DNA of 64,000 nt from Asterochloris sp. CNOR1 (GCA_963969365.1 OZ017748.1:2911001-2975000); one strand, 5' to 3'; positions 27,001 through 46,114 are shown, counted from the stretch's first letter. The notes: generated by a model from the sequence alone, not told the origin. Program-made: numbers and translations.

Positions 27001-30000
27001 AAGGCCACCGCTGCAGTGGCAGCCTCCTGCGGCTGCAGCTGCCAGGCAGTCCTGTCAAGGCTGAAGGGAGCGCTGACGCGCAGCTGGAAGTTCAGGGGCA
27101 GTTGCGACACATTGCGCACAGTCAGGGATTGCGACATTCGTGCTGCTGGCACGCCCTTGGCATAGGAGTACACAAAGTCCAGGCGGCGCCCTGAGAATTC
27201 TAGCATGGGTGGGGCCACCTCACCCCTGCGGTCCAACAAGGAGTGCATCAGCTGGCACAGCTCAGGATGAGGTGGAGCATTGCATGCCTCTCAGCAAACA
27301 AGCTGCACACGTCGTGAACTGCTACAGCTCTGTGTGTGGAGGATGCAGGCAGGGACTTTTCAGATGGGGTCCTCAGGTGGATGGGCAGTTGGCACACTCC
27401 CTTGCAACGCCTTGGCTGTGCATCACAAGTCTGTGCTGAGACTGTGATTACCTGATGTTGATGTCAAAGACAACCTGGCGCGACTTGCCACCGCTGCCCG
27501 TGCTGCACACAAAGTGCTCCTCAATGATCCCCCCCAGGGCTGACAGCCCAACAAACTCAAATTCACGGACGCTCTTTGCAGGGATTATGCAACGATCGGG
27601 GTTTACTGTGTACACTGCTGTTGGCTCCTGGGCAGCAGCTTCACCCTGCAGGGCCGCAGGCAGCAGGTAAACGGTCAAAGTGTGGCACGCTGTGCTGCCA
27701 GAACTGCCAGGCATGCACACCCCTGCTGTGCACAGAGCTGCAGACTGCTCAGCAGGGCAATGTCAGAGCTGAAAACCTGTCACACTTCTTCCAAAGCAGT
27801 TGAGCATGGCCTTCAGGCTGGACATACTTGTCAAACGAAGACAGCACACCAGCAGCACACCACTGTAGTGCCCAGGGCTGCACTGCGTGACAAGCTTGAC
27901 CCACCGCAGACAGGCGCACCTGCTTCTTTGGCGGGCCACTTTCCTTTTTGGCGGCCTTGTTCAGCTTTGCCTTGATCGCAGCCAGCGTGGTGTTCACCCA
28001 GGCCAGTGTGACTGGCTGCTTGCCCTGGTTCTGGATGACCACCTCCTTGGAGAAGCGCCTCCCTGCGCAGCCAGGACCTGATGTGAACACAGCACCTTTG
28101 GTGGCAGGCCTGACTTGCACTGCCTACCGGCACGCATGCAAAGCTGCCTGAAGGGTGAGGCTGCAGAGCTTCTAGGCAGCACCACATGGGCACCAAGGCA
28201 ACATGAAGGCTCAGCCACGGCAAGGGGCTCGTCTGCAGCTCACATGGCGGCACTATGTGGCAGCTTACTGACCTGCTGTAGACAGTGTAGGCATGTGCTG
28301 ACTGCATGGCAGCAGCACTTGGGCAGCTGTGCGGTGTGGCTGCAATTGCTGAGGCAGCAGATCTGCGTGACAAGGTAGCAGAACCTGGCGGCAGCATACG
28401 GCCGCCCCACCATACACAGGGCAGCATCACTCCAGGACATCCGACCTGTGAACTGGTGCCCAAAGTCGATGCCATCTGCAATGGCTGGGCAGGTGACCAC
28501 CTGGCCCGTGCCAGTCGCTGACAGGGGGATGGTCACATCCTCGCCTTCGCTGACAAACAGGTGCAGCAGTTCCCTGTGCAGGCGAGCCTCGTCCATGCGG
28601 ACGACGACCTGCAAGCAAGAAGCAAAGCCAGAGGCTGAGCTGCAGGGGCAATTGCATCTGCCGGTCATTGAGGTCCTGCACTCCGAGACAAACCAAGCAT
28701 GAGGCTGGGCAACAGCTTGGCAATGGATGGCCCCTGTAGAGGTGGCACTGCTCATATGCAGCACAGTCTGAAGGCCGACGTCCCAGGTTGACAGGTGCAG
28801 CAGGTCCCTGGGAAGGCAAATCTTGTTCCTGGGCATCAGAACCATCAGAGGGTACCATCCTGCAGCTTGAGGCACATTGCAGAGCCTAGATTGAGACCCT
28901 GCCTCTCAGGAGGCCCTGACAGCAGGCCTGGGGCCGCCCGCAAAAGGATGGAGGGTCCACAGCACACACAGTGTATGGAAGGCAGACACGAAGGCAGCAG
29001 CGGCAAGCCTGCCTTGAGAGGCATGCTCTCATTGGGCTCCAGGTGTCCCTCCCGTGGCACAACAGCAAACGGGGAGTCGCGGCCCTCAATGAATGTCTTG
29101 AAGTCTGCTGGGATCTGTGAAGGGTTGTGCACGGGCAGCAGCAGCTCCTTGTCCTGCACACATGGCCACACAGTTTTCAGGACTGCTTTGAGTTGCCCTC
29201 GGCATGCTGCACTTCAGTTTTAGAGCACCAACAACGTGGTCACACAGCCCCCAACATTGCTTTCACACTGCCCCCTTGAGCTGCAGACAGCGCCAGCAGC
29301 ACTGTGTCCCAGCGTGCACTCTAGCAGAGAAGTGCAGCTCACTATAGGCTTTGACCCAGATGGAGGGCTACAGGCATTGAGCAATGCACATGCAGAACTG
29401 CAACTGGGTGTCAAAACTCAGTCCAGTGGAGGCAAAGACGCGGCAGAGCAGCTCGGGCCCCTCAATTGCCCCACCTGCAAGACCTCCACGTTCCCAAAAG
29501 CCATCTCTGGCTTCATTGTCATGGTGGCCAGGTCGGCGCCAAACTCCAGCATGGGCCCAATGGACTGGGCACCCACCACACAGTGCAGTGGACCCCGCCT
29601 GCTGCCCAGCACCTGCAGCAGCCAAGCAGCAAGTGGAGACAGCCATGCATTGCAACCTTCCAGCATTGGCCAGACGGACTGGACTTTAGTCTGTCTGCCA
29701 CCACACAGTGCAGAGAGCCTCGCCTGCTGCGCAGCACCTCCAGCAACAGCAGCATCACCAGCCCCATGCCACTGCAGCCCCTGAAGCCGTCCAGACAGCA
29801 GAACGGAGCCTGCAGCACGCAACCGTCCCTGTTTACTGGCTCAAACAGAGAGGCAGGTCTCATGCTGCAACGCCAGGCCGTCAATGACGACTAACATATA
29901 GCGCTGATCACCATGCAGCCCCAACTGCAGATGGAAATGCCCACAATTTGAGATCCAACAAGCTGCTGCAGATCAACGTGCGTCCATCCCACCTCATTCC

Positions 30001-33000
30001 TGACACACAGCAGCAAGCAGCAGCTGCTGCTGTTCCTGAAGTGGCATCAAAAAGAAGCCGCACAACCTTCCCCACGCCCAGCAGCTGCTGCAAGCATTGG
30101 GCTGCCCTCCTCCATGCTTTGGTTCTGAGGATTACCCTATCAAGTCTTTTTGAACCCCCAGCATCCTGTAGGCATCACATCCATGTACCAACCTTCAGTT
30201 TCAGTGGCAGCTGGATCCTCCCCAGTCGGGAGGTCTTCAGTGTGACCTGCACAGTCTGGGAGCCTAGCGCAGGTATGCCCCCGGCCTCAGGCTCCACTTT
30301 GATGAGCGCGAGGCCCTTGCTCTGGTTCTCCTGGGGGACAATCTCAAACTTGCTGGGGAGCTTGGAGGCGTTGGTCAGCGTCAGGCTGCGCGTGTAGGGG
30401 TGCCTGCACAAGAAACAAGGGCACCTGAGGCCGCTGAAGGCAATGGTCAGCACATGGAGGCATTTTTGAATCAGAGGACAAGGGGAGAGTGGCGTCAGGG
30501 CATGAGGCCACTGGAGGCAGTACTCAGCGTCAGGCTGAATGCATCGTGTGCCTGCATAAGGAAACAAGGGTGGGCACAAGGCGCTGGACAACTCTTGGTG
30601 AGAGCACCTGCCAACATTGGCTTATGCTGGCTTGATTATTTACAGCAAACAGACAGCAATCTCATCATGCGGGGTCAGGCCACAGCATATGAGTCCTGGC
30701 AACTTGACCCCCACACGCCAATGATGCCAAGCACCACAAGAAGACGCAGTGCTGTAACCCCTTCATGACTTTTTCTGCTGAGAAACATCATGGGCAAGCA
30801 GCTGCAATCTGCCATGCACAAAGCAATGGAATCCATGTCGAGGGCTGCGGGGACATGCCCCTGCATGTGACAGCCAGCCATGCGTGGTAGCCTCAAATAC
30901 TCACCTGAGGAAACAGTGCTCAAAATCCAGGAACTCTGCACTGAGAGCCACCATTGGCACCACGCACTCGGCTTGAATGGGGATGCTGCACAGTGCCTCC
31001 CCCACCATGGGGATGCCCAGCACCAGCCTGTGCTCATCATACTTCTGGATGTCACGCGACAGGAACTCCACAGAGACTTTCTGGCGGCCCATGGGCAGGA
31101 TGGTGCCAGTGGCAGGCAAGATCTGCAGGCAGGGGGAACAGACTCAAGGGAGACCTTCTAGCAGCCTGTGTGCCGGAGGACGCCGGCGGCATGCAGGATC
31201 TGCAGGCGGGACCTGCACAAAGGGGCATGCAACCTGGTCCAGACTTGTAATGTGCATGCAAGTAGTGGTCTACAGAGATGATCTCAGTGCCCAAGGCAGG
31301 TAGGATGTGCAGGCGACAGCAGCCTTATGGCCTGAACTCATGTTGATTGGCAATGTGCGAGAGGGCAGTGCAGGCGGGCTGGCCGCAAAACCCTCAACCC
31401 CCTAGTGCAGGTGCTAGCTTCCTTGTGTGTGGCCGCGCAGCACCCAAGCTAGCAAGCTTGCAGCTGGGGCCTCACCGCAGTGCAGCTGCAGCAAGATCTG
31501 CTGAGCAAATGTGCTGCAGGACAGATATGCCTACAGTCAGGTGACGCTGCAAACAGGAATGGCCTCAGTGCCAGCTGCACAGTACAGTGCAGTGCCATGT
31601 GTGCCAGGCACTGTGCTGCTTGCTGCAGTGCTCCAGGCCCACCACAAACTCCTTCTGCTCGCCAGTGTCCTGGGGAATGCTCCATTCAAAGCGCATGGGG
31701 ATGGCACAGGTGTTGTGCACCTCAAAGTCAAGCGTGTAACGGAAGCCGACTGACACAATACCATAGTCCAACACCTGGGTGTCTATCTGCAGGCAGAAAG
31801 AGGGGCAACTCAGGGCTGCTGGGTTCTTGTGATCCTGGGGGGGGTCTGGAGGCAGCGGGTAAGAGACTGCCACTGACAATGCAGCCAGGAAGGTCTCTCT
31901 CAATACAAGCACCCTTGATCAGCAGATCAACACTAATGAAGGCATGCTTCTGACCCCTCAAGCAGGTGGAGCCAGCAGTGCAGCAGTATGATGCTGGGTG
32001 GAGGCGCAGCCGAGTGCTGAGCTGAGCGCTCAGACGAGCCTGGGAGGCAGCGCCAGAAACAAGGCAGCGTACAGCTGAGCAGGAAGCAGTGGGGGCCAGA
32101 GCGGGCTGCCTGAGGGTGCCCCACCATGTAGATGGGTCCCCCAACTCTCCCTTTGAACTGCAGCTTGACAAGCTGAGACGTCCCATTCAACTCCCACTCA
32201 AAGGTCTCATCAAAGGCGCCCAGCAAGTCAGACAGCAGCTGCACGCTGATGACTTGGGATCCTCCGACAGGGATGACGCCGCTCTCCGGGCTGAAGGAGA
32301 GCTTGGATGAGAACAGGCTGTCTGAGGGCAGGCGCCTGAAACAGGCCTCGATCTCTCCCCTGCAGGCAGACGAGCAACGTGGAAACCTGGCATGAATCTG
32401 GCCAACAACAACAGTCTGTCAGGCAGGCGACTGAGTTGGGCCTCGATTGTCTGCAGACAGGCCAGCCTCATCTCTTCCTAGTATGCAGACATGCAGCTGT
32501 AAAAACAGTAGGGTTGTGTTGCCCCTGGCAGCCTCACGGCTGGCAACGCTGCCGGCAGCACTTGCCCGGCTACGCTGGCAACAATGCCTGGAAGTGCATG
32601 GCCTCACGGGCAAATGACGTACCTGGAGCTGGCTTGGTCTTACTGGCAAATGGGAGGTGGTCATCTTAGATTGGCCTGATGACACAAGCCAGGCTGCAGG
32701 TCAGCATCTGTAAAACAGCAGCAAGGTGCCTTGTGCTCTGTTCCCCACGAGGAACATCGTCGGCTGTCTCAAGCCCAGCTCCCAAAAGTCATTGCTGACA
32801 AACTATCAGACCCTTGATGAGCTCTTATAATGCCAACCTGTTCATGAAATCCACAGTGTACTTGTGGGGGGTGTTGATGAAGGCATCTCCCACGTCCAGA
32901 GCATCATAGCTGAACACTGCCAGGGGACCTAACCCTGTGCCGTGCAGCTGCAGGGGCAGCCTGGCGGCCTGCCCTTCAACCTCACAGAAGGCCACAGCGC

Positions 33001-36000
33001 GGAAGACCTGAGCATGGTCTGGCTGGAAGGTGACTGTGACCTCTGCGTCCATGCCCGGCCAGATGGTACCCTGCAGAGCAGCCACTGGAGGATGCACAAG
33101 TCCCGGTCCTTCTGTGAGGCCAGTTGAGGGGCACTACAGCCGGGGCTTTTTGTCAGGAGTAGCGGCTTGGTCAAGCCTGTTTCTGCAATGCTTGCCCCAC
33201 AGACAAGTACTGCCAGTCCAGTTGGTGCCCTGCAGGATTGACACTGTCGCGGGGGTCAGATTGCCACACAAACAGGCGAGAGTGATGGCTGCATCAAATG
33301 ATGAAGGCAAGAGAGGCCTACCTGAGCAGCTTTGGTCTCACAGACATGGGGCACGGCCACTTAGCATGCAAGGCCTTGAGCTGCAAGTTCCATGCGGCAT
33401 GCGCGTCAGCTCAAGATAGGCAGGGGCTGCCCTGCAGCATGGCATTGCTCAAGCCTGGTGCAGAGGCATCATGCCTGCCAGCATAGTGCTCATCAGCCAC
33501 CTGCAGCTCAGTTGTCAAGCGCCCAGCACAGAGCTATGCAGAGCTGCCCACCTGCATGGGGCTGATCTGGAAGCATTTGCTGCTGAAGAGGTGCTCCTCA
33601 TTGTCGATGTTGCGGTGCTCCAGGCTGAACTCATGTGCCAGGGCAGCTGCGCGAGACTCCATCATGCGCTCATCATCAAGGGAGTCTGCATGCAGGCAGG
33701 CAAGGGCTAGGGGCTTGCCACCACCTCACTGTGGAGATGCAACACCTTGATGTACATTCTGGCACGTGTCACGAGGCGCTCCAGCTCGAGCATGCAATGA
33801 AGAAGAGTCCATGAATAAGCCAAGCAGGGCATGCCTAGAAGCACTCAAGCACTGTGAGCATCTGCCGGCCAGTCGCACAGCACCACAGGCAGCTGTGCCC
33901 CTTCCCGTCTGCCCCAAAGACGTGCTTCATAGCAAATGTTGCACAGGTGCTGGCCTTTTGGCAGGATGGCTATGAGTGCTGAAATCAGCAGCCTGCGCTG
34001 CCCACCTGCATCGTCTGATGCCAACTCTGAGGTTGAGGCGGTCTGAAGGCCGGGGGCCCCAGCAAAGCCGCTGGCCTGCCGGGCCACAGCTGTGACGCGG
34101 AGGGTGGCAGCATCATACTCATCCTGCGGAGTTGCAAACTGCTTCCAGCAGAAGCTCACAGCAATGTTGCTGCGATTCACAATCCTGCAGGCAAGCCGCG
34201 GCCAGTCAGCACAGCAACTGTCCTGTCCGCATCCTGCAGTGTGCAGGCCGTAACTGACCGCGTGCAGCTCAGCTGAGACTGCTCTCCCCAAAAGAGCAGC
34301 ACAGCAGCCGGCTTCGACAGAGGTGCAGCAGACGCTGCATGCAGGCTCACACTGCAGGAGCTCTGAGACTGCTCGGCAGGCGGCATGCTGACATCACTCT
34401 GGCCAGACAGCATGCCGACATCACTGTTGTCAGACAAAGCAAGCTCAGGCAATCACTTGCCTGCACACGCTCTGGGACTGCTTGTGGACATAGGCAGGCA
34501 GCAAGTTGACAGCCTGTGTGGACAGGGAGATGTCCAGCTCGCTGCCCATGCCCATCAAATTCCCGTACACGACCTCGCCGCTGTCATACTCTATCTCCAA
34601 CTCTCCCTGGTGGCACCCTGCACGCACAACATTCAGCATGGACGGGCCTGACCCAGCAAGCGTGGTGCAGGGTGGTGTGGCAGATGAGTGCATGCTTCCT
34701 GCATGCTGAATCATACTGCCTCAGAAGGCAGTGACGTGCATGGACAGGGGCTGCTTCAGGAGTGGTCCACTTCCAGCGGCCCCTCCTGGTGCCTTGCGTG
34801 CACAAGAAGATCGCAGGCATTTCAGTGGCGTCTGTGAGTGTGGAGCCTCGAACTGCTATTGGGCTCTGCATTGCAGTACCAGGCGCCCTCATGAGGCAGT
34901 GCCACTCAGGTTGCTCTGCATCTGATGAGCAGGCCTTTGCACCAAGATGGCCTACTGCTCGCACACTTAAGTGCCTCAGGCCCTGCTCTGCAGATCCCCT
35001 GACGTGCTGCATACACAGCTCTGGCTCAGCTTGACCAGTTGCCACGGGACGGTAAGCTGCTCATCCAGGTCCTGGGCAGTCCAAAGCATTCCACAGCAAC
35101 GCCTTGGGCAAGGGACACTCCAAGAACACTCATCTTTTCTAGCATACAGGCCCTTGTTTGATGCTACACTGATTGAAGGCTTTGCAGCTCAAATATTGTT
35201 TGCATGGCTTGATGTACAAGAAGAAAGCAGCCAGCTCTCAGGCACTTATGTGCAGAGTGAAAGTGACCTGCTGCCTGCAGCATGAAGGCCTCACTGCAAC
35301 TCAAGGTGTCCCCAACAGGGCTCCAAGTGCAGGGAGAAAGCCTAATCTAGGCTCTGTTGTGCAGGACAGGACTGACCTGCTACCTGCGGCGTGAAGGTCA
35401 CGCTGCAGCTTAGGGTGTCCCCAGCAGCCAGACTGCCCTGGCTGGGGGCCACCTGGAAGGGATGCTCAGCAGTCAGCGTGAAGGAGGCAGCCTTGCTGCC
35501 CACATTGGTCACCAAGAAGACCTGCGTTGCTGGGGTCTTCACTGCAGTGCTGCTGAAGGAGACCTCGTCTGGAAAGTCAAGTGCTGCCCTGCACCACACA
35601 CAGGCACATCTGCGGATGCCAAACTAAATGCTCAAGTTGGCTACGCACTAATGACTCATGTGCATGTAATGCCATGCAGATTGGTGCCATGAGCTGTTGA
35701 GCAGACTGCTGGCTCAAGCCGCTGCATGTGCAATGGCTTCCGCAGATGTGGCTGAGACACACCGCTGGGGAGCACCGGCATGCAGCTTCTGCCACTGTCT
35801 CAGACAGCAGGCGCAACACATGGCTAGTGTCTTGCAGATGCCACCTGCAACCATCTTTCGACAACACTCTCAGGCTCCCTTGAGCAGCTCCATGCAGCTG
35901 CGTCAGGCACCAGTGCAAGGCCCCAGCACATCTGCATGCACCTGCCAGTGCCACAGGGTGTTGAGCTCACCTACGGCCCAGAGCCACCACAGGGACCAGA

Positions 36001-37696
36001 TACTTCTCCCGCTCAGTGCACACCACAAGGTTGCACCGAAAATCGTCATGGCTGGTGGGTGTGAAGCTCACACTGTATGCCACCTCCATGCCTGCAGCGG
36101 TACACGATCTGCTTTGCTCAGCACCAGCTGATATTTCTTAGCAGGGTTGTTATTGCTGACTTGCAGCATGCTAGCATGCTGTATGGCAGCAGAGCAGTGC
36201 ACGAGCTGAGCGAGGGCCTGTGCCATCATGGAAAGCTGTGGGTAAAGTCAGATGGGCTCACCGGAGGCCACTTTGCTGGCTTCATCGTTGTTGTACCCCT
36301 TGACCCGCTTCACAGTCACCAGCTCAGTGGGTGGCTGCTCCACCTTGACTCTCCTGGCCACCTGCGTGGACGAGGCATGCTGCACTTCCTGGCATGCAAC
36401 AACCAGGGCCAACACAGTGTGCCTTAGCAGTGGCTCACGCTGTGAAGATACAGCCTTCAGGAAGTTCAGGTGCACACAGCTATCTGCTGTCTCAGGAATA
36501 CAAGGGCTGCATGTGGCTTCACCTAACGCAGGCAGTGGCAGGGCCGCACGGTCAGGCCATGGGGCTCAGCAAATTCCCTGTGACTGTGCGGACATCCTAC
36601 TGGAGCTGGCTGGGGCCCCACCTTGTCGTTATTGCGCAGATACAACACCACCTCATGGGTGCTGAAGGCCTCAAAGTGATGGAAGATGACCTCTGGGGGA
36701 TAGGGCTGGAAGATGGGCTCATCAATGTCCACAGCAGACGCAGTCTGCAATTAGGCAGACTTGTTGAGCAGCCTGCTTTGACATAACTGTTAATTTTGCC
36801 GTCCCATGGGCCTGAACCCTGCGCTGTGCTGGGAGTGGCATCAGATAGCGAGGTACGTACAGGTGATTGATGTGCACAGGCTGTGCAAAGTGCTTCATCG
36901 CATGCACTGGCCATTTGGCAGACCTCTGGCAGACCAGCGAGCAGAATGTGGCCAGCACTGTGTTGTGCCACGGCTGCATGGCACAGATGGCCACACTTCC
37001 AACCTGCCCACACATGCTGTGCTGCAGTTGACACCATGCTGCAAGGCAAATACAGAGGAGTGGATGCACAGGTGTTGAGAGCCTTTGGTAGCAGGCGCCT
37101 CCCACCAGTGGTACCAGCATCAGCATGAGCCTCGAATTTGACATTGTAATGTGGCTTGCCATCTGTCAGCAAGGTTGCATAGCACTGTGCTGCGCTGTGA
37201 CAGCCACCGAAGCTGCGGCATGCCACATATACGACTCGCCATATCGCACTGGCAGGCTAAACCTGTGCGCCTGCCCTTGCACACTCCTGTACCTACACAG
37301 ACACTGATGCAGGCCTGTAACCAGCTGCAAATAGCCGCAGCATCATGCCTGGTGGGTGTAGTCTGCTAGATTCAGCGACTCCACGACCTGCGGCTTTGGC
37401 CGCCAGCCCTCAGCATGCGTCTGGGGATCTGCCAGCTCTGCAATGTACTGGCTTGGCAGCTTCTGCAACAGAGAGGGGCCTCATGAGCGGATTTGGCAAT
37501 CCTGGTGCAGCTGTGACGAAGTAAGCAGATGCACCAGAGGAACGACATATGCACAGCATGGGAAACTTAATACCTTGCTGCCCAGGCTAGGATCATATGT
37601 GCTGGATGAGTATGCCTTGTACTTGACAGTGGTGCTTAATTTGCCGCGGGAGGCCTTGATTGTCTCCCCATTGCTATCCCCAACAATACCAGGCAT
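1..37696 (-). CDS. HYDIN: HYDIN, giant central-apparatus (ciliary) protein; 3' end beyond window
   Basis: HYDIN is a scaffold of the C2 side of the ciliary central pair and is needed for motility. About 71 exons can be chained in phase from the ATG at 37694-37696 (start MPGIVGDSNGE) to the left edge, giving about 4,600 residues; vertebrate HYDIN has about 5,100. The product is a string of ASH/MSP-type beta-sandwich repeats. Near residue 1,890 an adenylate-kinase-like P-loop (GPARVGKS) lies between the two repeat arrays, the same order as in animal HYDIN. Diagnostic stretches in HYDIN order include VCTEREKYLVPV, NRSNIAVSFCWKQFATPQ, ECVVPMVALSAEFLDFEHCF, NTGDVGAKFAFDMK, NWLNKPQRFKVVVEL and CLPPKPQGP. 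The stop codon is not in the window. This start is chosen because the frame opens there, 329 bp downstream of the kinase stop codon. Exon edges were hand-built; most are phase-checked, and the weakest spot is around 19.9-20.3 kb. Confidence 0.93.
1711..2080. repeat. Exon-edge echo, HYDIN exon 68 (several copies)
   Basis: The 5' edge of exon 68 with its acceptor (about 1700-1752) is echoed in the upstream intron at about 1800-1865 and 2024-2080, with a weaker trace near 1915-1955. Shared blocks include CTGGGCAAG-CTGG and GGCCCTGCAGG variants. The copies are diverged and frame-broken, so they are intron sequence and not extra exons. Confidence 0.6.
3140..3510. repeat. Exon-edge echo, HYDIN exon 66 5' edge
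   Basis: The exon segment and acceptor at about 3138-3200 (GCTGCCCTCCACCTGGCA) recur at about 3264-3300 and 3475-3500. A further diverged copy of the adjacent GCGCC-GT-AG-GTCAG block lies at about 3350-3415. Confidence 0.6.
7943..8093. repeat. Exon-edge echo, HYDIN exon 57 5' edge
   Basis: Exon 57 and its acceptor at 7943-7990 are echoed about 100 bp upstream in transcript terms, at 8043-8093 (shared pattern AG-TTGTGCTCA-G-ATGCTG). The copy sits inside the intron between exons 56 and 57. Confidence 0.6.
10425..10570. repeat. Exon-edge echo, HYDIN exon 52 3' edge
   Basis: The 3' end of exon 52 with its donor (about 10509-10568) is echoed at 10428-10488 in the downstream intron, about 80 bp away. 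Conserved traces are GCTGCA-ACCTCAG-CCCC and TGACAAGC. A weaker third trace may lie near 10917-10960. Confidence 0.6.
10521..17980 (-). other. HYDIN: HYDIN exons 37-52: third run of ASH repeats
   Basis: Exons: 17819-17980, 17322-17524, 16974-17160, 16242-16431, 15789-15976, 15482-15590, 15008-15141, 14515-14819, 14146-14251, 13668-13832, 13177-13397, 12462-12753, 11925-12236, 11541-11732, 11004-11197, 10521-10806. Recognisable stretches are TRWVIPPRSSVPLIVQFSSD, FDRLLVGKTTTKAFIIRNTS, YAITPARGISFGPVMCNT, IEAIFEEHTVVSRVDPF, TLRNNGLLPATARISME and FEWPAVPNLTISPSIGH, all in animal HYDIN order. Exon 41 (15789-15976) and the start of exon 47 are Pro/Ala/Lys linkers with no animal counterpart that I recall. 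The intron after exon 39 (donor at 16973) begins with GC. Confidence 0.86.
16383..16517. repeat. Exon-edge echo, HYDIN exon 40
   Basis: The block GCCCACAGCGTCAGCT at 16385-16400 inside exon 40 recurs about 100 bp away at 16490-16505 in the upstream intron, 16 bases identical with similar flanks. Confidence 0.6.
18242..19918 (-). other. HYDIN: HYDIN exons 34-36: Pro/Ala/Lys-rich linker
   Basis: Exons 19744-19918, 18812-19307 and 18242-18394. The segment has long runs rich in Pro, Ala, Lys and Gly (for example PPPPPKGKKAEPPPPAPP), then a helical stretch around QWPEQLQQLMDVVMGKIVPE, then VCGITFEQGVLSTRMPQTP and a basic segment KRPKQRAERKAIKVFKL. In animal HYDIN this position is a charged coiled region between the kinase-like domain and the C-terminal ASH array. 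Here the linker has a different composition and is probably disordered. The joins around exon 34 are the least certain in the gene. Confidence 0.7.
18331..18508. repeat. Exon-edge echo, HYDIN exon 36 5' edge
   Basis: Exon 36 with its acceptor at 18331-18400 is echoed at 18451-18508, 120 bp upstream in transcript terms. Shared runs include ATGCGGCATGC, GAGCACGCCCTG-variants and CACACCTG. The copy lacks an open frame. Confidence 0.65.
20101..20350. repeat. Exon-edge echo, HYDIN exon 33 3' half with donor
   Basis: The end of exon 33, including its donor (20265-20350), has a decayed copy at 20101-20178 in the downstream intron. The copy still begins with the donor-like CTCACGCTTC and keeps GTCTGCA-AGCTGCA-CCCAGGC. 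On minus the copy would read GCSFAD in place of GCSYAD. Confidence 0.65.
20269..21492 (-). other. HYDIN: HYDIN exons 31-33: adenylate-kinase-like domain
   Basis: Exons 21049-21492, 20687-20815 and 20269-20428 encode the nucleotide-kinase-like module in the middle of HYDIN. Exon 31 starts YSLDWDKQYLEDEAKLRG, passes through a Ser/Ala/Pro-rich spacer, and ends in a Walker A motif (VVGPARVGKS) followed by a strand ending SVDDLVT, which matches the position of the animal nucleotide-kinase core. Exon 33 gives AELEALLTRALKSAL and then GVVIDGLG, equivalent to the second kinase strand (animal GVVFDGL). The Lys and Ser of the P-loop are intact, so nucleotide binding is possible. Catalysis cannot be judged from the sequence, and the lid region is not obvious. 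An extra exon between 20269 and 19918 cannot be excluded. Confidence 0.82.
23515..23536. repeat. GTGAT pentanucleotide microsatellite
   Basis: About four to five tandem GTGAT units lie in the HYDIN intron between exons 26 and 27. Confidence 0.85.
26531..26634. repeat. Exon-edge echo, HYDIN exon 21 5' edge
   Basis: Exon 21 and its acceptor at 26531-26575 are echoed 59 bp away at 26590-26634. In translation the real exon reads TDLVSAVIKRKLN and the echo TELVPALINCKLY, so the copy is recent enough to keep its frame locally. Confidence 0.7.
29545..29746. repeat. Exon-edge echo, HYDIN exon 15 5' edge
   Basis: Exon 15 and its acceptor at 29545-29617 are echoed at 29659-29746. The echo keeps CACCACACAGTGCAG and CGCCTGCTG and on minus reads LRSRRGSLHCVV against the exon's LGSRRGPLHCVV. 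This is the best preserved echo in the gene. Confidence 0.72.
32320..32462. repeat. Exon-edge echo, HYDIN exon 11 5' edge
   Basis: Exon 11 and its acceptor at 32320-32366 are echoed at about 32408-32462 in the upstream intron (shared GGCAGGCG-CTGA and GGCCTCGAT). Translations EACFRRLPSDSLF and EAQLSRLPDRLLL are similar. Confidence 0.65.
35239..35437. repeat. Exon-edge echo, HYDIN exon 6 3' edge with donor
   Basis: The 3' end of exon 6 with its donor and first intron bases (35348-35437) is echoed at 35239-35320, about 110 bp downstream in transcript terms. Shared runs are GACCTGCT-CCTGC and AGGTGTCCCCA. Confidence 0.7.
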
Positions 37697-38025
37697 GCTT
37701 TTGGATGCCTACTTCTCTTGGAACGGGAGCTTTACGTAGCTGAGTGCTGGCCCTTGCATGTTTCAGCATTGACAGGACCGCCTATCTGCGTGGCATGCCG
37801 GAAGATGGCATCTGAGTAGTCACAATTGACCAGCAGGCAAGTCTGCATGAGGTGGCTTGTTTGGAGGCAAAGACAATGATGATGATCTTGAGGCCACAAT
37901 CAATTCATGTTTATGAAAACAGAGCAGTTCAGGCATTCAGGAGGTGGTCTCTGAGTCAGTCTCGTCGGGGGCAGTTACCTATATTGGTCTGAGCTACCTA
38001 CGTTGTGGCAACTGAGAATCTTGTG
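37697..38025. promoter_or_regulatory. Spacer between kinase stop and HYDIN start
   Basis: Kinase and HYDIN are in tandem on minus with 329 bp between the kinase stop and the HYDIN ATG. The spacer is AT-richer than the genes and should contain the kinase 3' end and the HYDIN promoter. No specific element is identified. Confidence 0.45.

Positions 38026-46114
<8,089 letters not shown>

Larger units (their letters stand above)
21853..29612 (-). other. HYDIN: HYDIN exons 15-30: second run of ASH repeats
   Basis: Exons: 29475-29612, 29013-29153, 28446-28608, 27920-28062, 27452-27645, 26986-27225, 26320-26567, 25879-26182, 25203-25407, 24733-24932, 24274-24403, 23820-24005, 23214-23375, 22585-22752, 22302-22454, 21853-22080. 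Landmarks are VIFPNLKFDLGQVDFGSVL, GAEAFDILPTKGTLG and PRVEDAGFAAALRLA, which follow the order of animal HYDIN. Exons 25-26 encode a short charged segment (around MNPKVRLEAEADRMLLTQQL) and a Gly/Ala/Pro stretch that in animals is the longer spacer before the middle repeats. The introns after exons 16 and 26 start with GC. Exon 18 has two in-phase donor choices that differ by five codons. Confidence 0.85.
30193..37696 (-). other. HYDIN: HYDIN exons 1-14: N-terminal segment and first ASH repeats
   Basis: Exons, all phase-consistent: 37574-37696, 37349-37462, 36622-36744, 36262-36361, 35971-36091, 35377-35588, 34461-34617, 34006-34184, 33552-33685, 32838-33070, 32125-32359, 31643-31786, 30905-31122, 30193-30403. 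They encode the HYDIN N terminus (DIDEPIFQPYPPEVIFHHFE, LRNNDK) and repeated ASH modules with the usual pattern: a short hydrophobic strand, FG/FP turn, N-x-(G/S) loop, then a VxFxP strand. The introns after exons 2 and 7 begin with GC. Introns here are often 200-850 bp and contain decayed copies of neighbouring exon edges; I see no genes in them. Confidence 0.88.

Noticed and set aside
36597-37226. Minus frame in the HYDIN intron reading CYATLLTDGKPHYNVKFEA
   Set aside because: It looks protein-like, but adding it would interrupt the exact HYDIN N-terminal continuity between exons 2 and 3.
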